DNA from: Malus domestica
Taxonomy: Eukaryota; Streptophyta; Magnoliopsida; Rosales; Rosaceae
Direction of reading: 5' to 3'
DNA length: 64,000 nucleotides
Assembly (NCBI RefSeq): GCF_042453785.1
Contig: NC_091667.1
Span: 21,937,501 to 22,001,500, forward strand
This document shows positions 60,914-64,000 of this stretch, piece by piece. Position numbers and translations under genes: made by a program. How positions within the stretch are numbered: the stretch's first letter is position 1; every line of letters begins with the position of its first letter. The notes under the pieces are model-generated. The model was not told the DNA's origin, searched no databases, and saw only the letters and a program-made list of their open reading frames with translations.

Positions 60914-61441
60914 ATGGACACAGCTGTAACGAAACACAAACTCACTTTTTTCAATCTCAACCCCTTTCCCACCACCAATGCCCCAGCAACCTCCTCGTCC
61001 TCCTTCTTCAGACTCTCTCCATCTAGAAAACTCATAACTTCAACGTCTTCAATCTCATGCTCTCACAGACTGTCTTCCAATCTAAGATACCAAAACTCAA
61101 ATGGGATTCTCTTAATTTTCCCCTAAATCTCATTTGGGTTTTGGTCCCGGTCCTCCAAAGCATCAGAGTCTTGGCCTCCTCACGGACCCAAAAGCGAGTT
61201 TCTTTCCTACAAGCTTACAGGGGGCCAGAGAGTTTCGTGGAAGCAAAAAGCAATGATTTTTTACACAATAGCGGGATTGGGGTGGCTCTGCTAAGTGCGA
61301 CGACCAATGCCAAGGTGAAAATTAGTCCTTTTGTGGCATAATTGGATGCCAATCCGACCTTCGTTTTGGGGTTTTCGCATGGTTTATTGCGCAGTCTATG
61401 AAAGTTTTGCTGAATTTCTTTGTGGAAAGGAAGTGGGTGTA
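60914..61441 (+). pseudogene. Broken first-exon copy of a plastid DUF212 (acid phosphatase/haloperoxidase-related) gene
   Basis: ATG 60914 opens a Ser/Thr/Pro-rich, transit-peptide-like start (MDTAVTKHKLTFFNLNPFP). A frame change at about 61060-61120 moves to the frame encoding SFVEAKSNDFLHNSGIGVAL and KISPFVA. A stop (TAA, 61339) is followed by DANPTF, and a further frame change gives AWFIAQSMKVLLNFFVERKW. The last block and NDFLHN...G are typical of the DUF212 family, whose plastid members I recall from Arabidopsis (At3g61770 type). No later exons are visible downstream. It looks like a decayed partial duplicate. The family call rests on remembered motifs. Confidence 0.6.
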
Positions 61442-62588
61442 AGAGTTTTTCATATGTAAGTTGATCAAACTATTTATTTTGGTATGTCACACAAGAAGTA
61501 AATAAAGGATTATGATATATTAAGACTTAACACATGGTTTAATCAAGTGAACTAATATAATTAATTCTTAGAATTAGAGTTAGTTACTAACTATTAAAAA
61601 CTGATGGTAATTGTCTCTACGATAGGAAAAGCAGTTGTCGTATAAGTGGCTTGATCCCTCTTCTCAAATCAACGTCTTTATCTTATGATTGCTAGTCCTA
61701 TTGAGAGCACTTAACGCTAAAGGATTTCAGAGAAGTGAAGATCAAACATTCATCAAAATTGTGATGTCTTCCACTGCAAGTAAGTCCCATAATAGCTTCT
61801 CCATTTAGGGTTTACTACTATATACACAAAGTTGTGAAAACGTAGATTAATTGTTTGATTGTTATGATCTCTGAATGATGATTAATAAAGGTTTACATGT
61901 GGTATCACAGCCACCAATTCAAGTATTAATTTCGTTTGGAATTTATTGGTTTTTACCTACATATTTCAGCTGCAATATGCTTAATTATGTATGAATTCAG
62001 TTTCTGCACTATGTATTCCGCTGCCTTCAATTTTTTACTATGCTTCTATGTTGGGGGTTCATGATTCATATATAATACAATATGCTTCCTTCTGTATGAG
62101 ATTCCACACTAGTTTCCTTGGTTAAAATGCTCTTGCCTACATAACATGCATGACATAGTTGTAGAATCGATAGGGCCAAAACCAAATTATTGACCTAAAT
62201 AATAGATTTACGAAGAATTTGATCATTTCCTTCAAGAACATAAATACTGGGACCCTAAATATTCAAAACCCCCAAAAAGCACTGGAAATTTTGATCTTCA
62301 TAGTGTCGTTCTCTTTTCGGAAAGATATCATAAGCCCAAATCAGAGCACAGACAAACAATTTGGAAAATTAGCGTTGGGTCCTTCTACAATTTTTTTTTT
62401 TTTTTTTTTTTTGTAATTTTATGAAATCATTTGATGTTTAAATGAATCACCAAAGTGTTTTATTTATTCTTTTTCTCATATGATTTCAATAATGATGATC
62501 AGTTTGTGGTTTATATAATATTTCCAAAGAATGACTCTACTAGGTCGGTTATAAACCATTGTATTGTCAGTTATAAAAACATGTAGTG
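61442..62588. other. Intergenic, AT-rich
   Basis: I searched for further DUF212 exons and saw none. A T23 run lies at 62390-62412. No other gene or repeat boundary recognised. Confidence 0.45.
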
Positions 62589-63139
62589 TGTTGATGCACA
62601 AAACCGGAGGGGTCTTGGAACAACGTAAATCCGACCGTGAATCTGCATGAAAGTAAAGAACACAAGATGTATCGTGGTTCACCCCAAGGTTTGGGCTACG
62701 TCCACACTGATATTGTATTTCTTGAAAGGATTGTGAGGGAGAGAGTATGAGGATCCTCATGGCCTAGGAATTGGCCTCTCCTAATGAGGAGAGTGAGCCG
62801 GAGTCCTTTTATAGAATAAGGGCTCCTCACTTATTACATATTTGCCCCTTCCTTTATTACATAATTATATTTGAGTCCCCCGAGTATTTATACGAGATCT
62901 AAATACGGAGGCCCTAAGTATGGTACAAACAGTAGTCCCCCAAGTTTTCAGTCAAGAGAGTCTTTTGGATGGAGACTTAAAATTCAGTCCATGTGTGGGC
63001 CGAAATAACTAGATGTCGTCTTGAACTAATACTTGATATGAAGCGGTGCTCAAAGTGAAATGATGCTCAACTAGAAGTAGCACATGTTGCGAAGCTACTC
63101 TGCTTGTGGCTTATGTTGCCTTGGTTGGCTCGGCTTGTG

Positions 63140-63490
63140 GCGTTGAAGGTGAGAGATTCCCTTTTATAAAATAAGGGCTCGCTCCTCAATACATAAATGA
63201 TGGGCTAGAGTTGATGCTCGCGGCGAGGCGATTGCTCAGTAGGTGGTGATGCTCTCTAATGATGGTAAGGGGGTCACTTTTATAGGATAAGGGCTCGCTC
63301 CTTAGTACATGAATAATGGGTTTGGAGTGATGCTCGCGGCGATACTCTCTAATGAAGGTGAGGGAGTCCCTTTTTATAAAATAAGGGCTCGCTCCTCAGT
63401 ACATGAATAATGGGTGCTCTCTAATGAAAGTGAGGGAGTCCCTTTTATAAAATAAGGGTTCGTTCCTCAATACATAAATAATGGGCTAAA
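63140..63490 (+). repeat. Four irregular copies of a TATA-containing module
   Basis: GAGGGAGTCCCTTTTATAAA followed by ATAAGGGCTCGCTCCTCAGT and ATAATGGG occurs at about 63151, 63269, 63359 and 63431, separated by 118, 92 and 71 bp. Each contains TTTTATA. Confidence 0.75.
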
Positions 63491-63645
63491 TCCCCCAAGT
63501 ATTTTTCATGAGGCCCAGTTGAGGCCTAATATATGGTACATAATGTAGTCCCCCAAGTCTTCGGTCAATAGAGTCTGTTGGCTGGAGACTTTAAATTGAA
63601 TCCATGTATGGGCCGAAGTGGCGGTTGTTCGAAGGCGGTATTTGT

Positions 63646-63980
63646 ATACCCTGCACTAAAGCTTTGTAGGTGAAGCTTTGAAGTTAGAGCTCTGTAAATG
63701 AAGCTTTCGAAGTTGGAGCTTTTGTAAATGAAGCTTTTGAAGTTGGAGCTCTATAAAGGAAGCTTTCGAAGCTGAAGCTCTATAAATGAAGCTTTTGAAG
63801 CTAAAGCTTTTGTAAATGAAACTTTTGAAGTTAGAACTCTGTAAATGATGCTTTTGAAGCTAGAGCTCTGTAAATGATGCTTTCAAAGCTGGAGCTCTAT
63901 AAATAAAGCTTTTGAAGCTAGAGCTTTTGTAAATGAAGCTTTTGAAGCTAGAGCTCTGTAAATGAAGCTTTTGAAGCTGA
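63646..63980 (+). repeat. 29-30-bp tandem array, about eleven units
   Basis: Units of GAAGCTTTTGAAGCTAGAGC followed by TCTGTAAAT run from about 63672 to the window edge with point differences. HindIII-like AAGCTT marks most units. It is non-coding. Confidence 0.85.
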
Positions 63981-64000
63981 TTGACATGAGTGATGCTCAT

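Larger units (their letters stand above)
62589..64000 (+). mobile_element. 5' part of an LTR-type element, running off the window
   Basis: It begins near TGTTGATGCACAAAACCGG and shares ACACAAGATGTATCGTGGTT and GGCTACGTCCAC with the element at 23.06 kb. CCTTTTATAGAATAAGGGC-type TATA lines and AGTCCCCCAAGT lines recur. No gag-pol frame is seen in the part present. The right side lies beyond the window, so LTR and duplication cannot be tested. Confidence 0.5.

Noticed and set aside
62476..62760. 94-codon minus-strand frame
   Set aside because: It crosses the head of the LTR-type element and shows no domain.

Overview
This is a plant nuclear window. It holds split genes with GT-AG introns and AT-rich intergenic DNA packed with nested transposons. 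The gene set and the repeat families look like a woody Rosaceae genome (apple/pear type); that assignment is inferred from memory of similar repeats, not from a search. No prokaryotic system, CRISPR array or viral genome is present.

Layout. (1) 2.6-12.9 kb, plus strand: an apparently intact 23-exon gene for a REC/TSS-type clustered-mitochondria (CLU) protein of 1,863 aa. (2) 13.2-21.7 kb: intergenic DNA containing a three-layer transposon nest (16.6-19.4 kb) in which each layer keeps its own target-site duplication. (3) 21.8-29.7 kb, minus strand: a DOMON plus cytochrome b561 gene whose second exon is split by about 6.2 kb. The insert holds two LINE segments and a non-autonomous LTR-type element that carries a coiled-coil ORF and tandem arrays. 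(4) 30.0-39.8 kb: MITEs, foldback elements, two nested hAT-like elements and a 2.3-kb solo LTR. (5) 40.2-42.1 and 46.5-47.6 kb, minus strand: two tandemly duplicated DUF1442 (SAM-methyltransferase-like) genes. Copy 1 has a solo LTR in its intron. Between the copies lie a Mutator-type foldback invaded by a hAT element and Copia remnants. (6) 49.1-54.1 kb, plus strand: a near full-length Copia retrotransposon with LTRs, PBS, PPT and TSD, but several stops and a frameshift. (7) 54.7-59.3 kb, minus strand: an intact 16-exon DRP1A (phragmoplastin-type dynamin) gene of 609 aa. (8) 59.6-62.6 kb: SINE copies, one with a perfect 12-bp TSD, and a broken first-exon copy of a plastid DUF212 (acid phosphatase/haloperoxidase-related) gene. 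(9) 62.6-64.0 kb: the start of another LTR-type element with two short tandem arrays, running off the window.

How it fits together. The four live genes are ordinary housekeeping or family members and show no shared pathway. The unusual content is the mobile DNA, which can be ordered by nesting. Several insertions can be proved inside the window because an unoccupied copy of the same site is also present: a 154-bp MITE in one of two related foldbacks, a solo LTR in one of two DUF1442 introns, and a hAT element in one arm of a palindrome. The least-described component I see is the coiled-coil ORF element at 23.0-26.9 kb.
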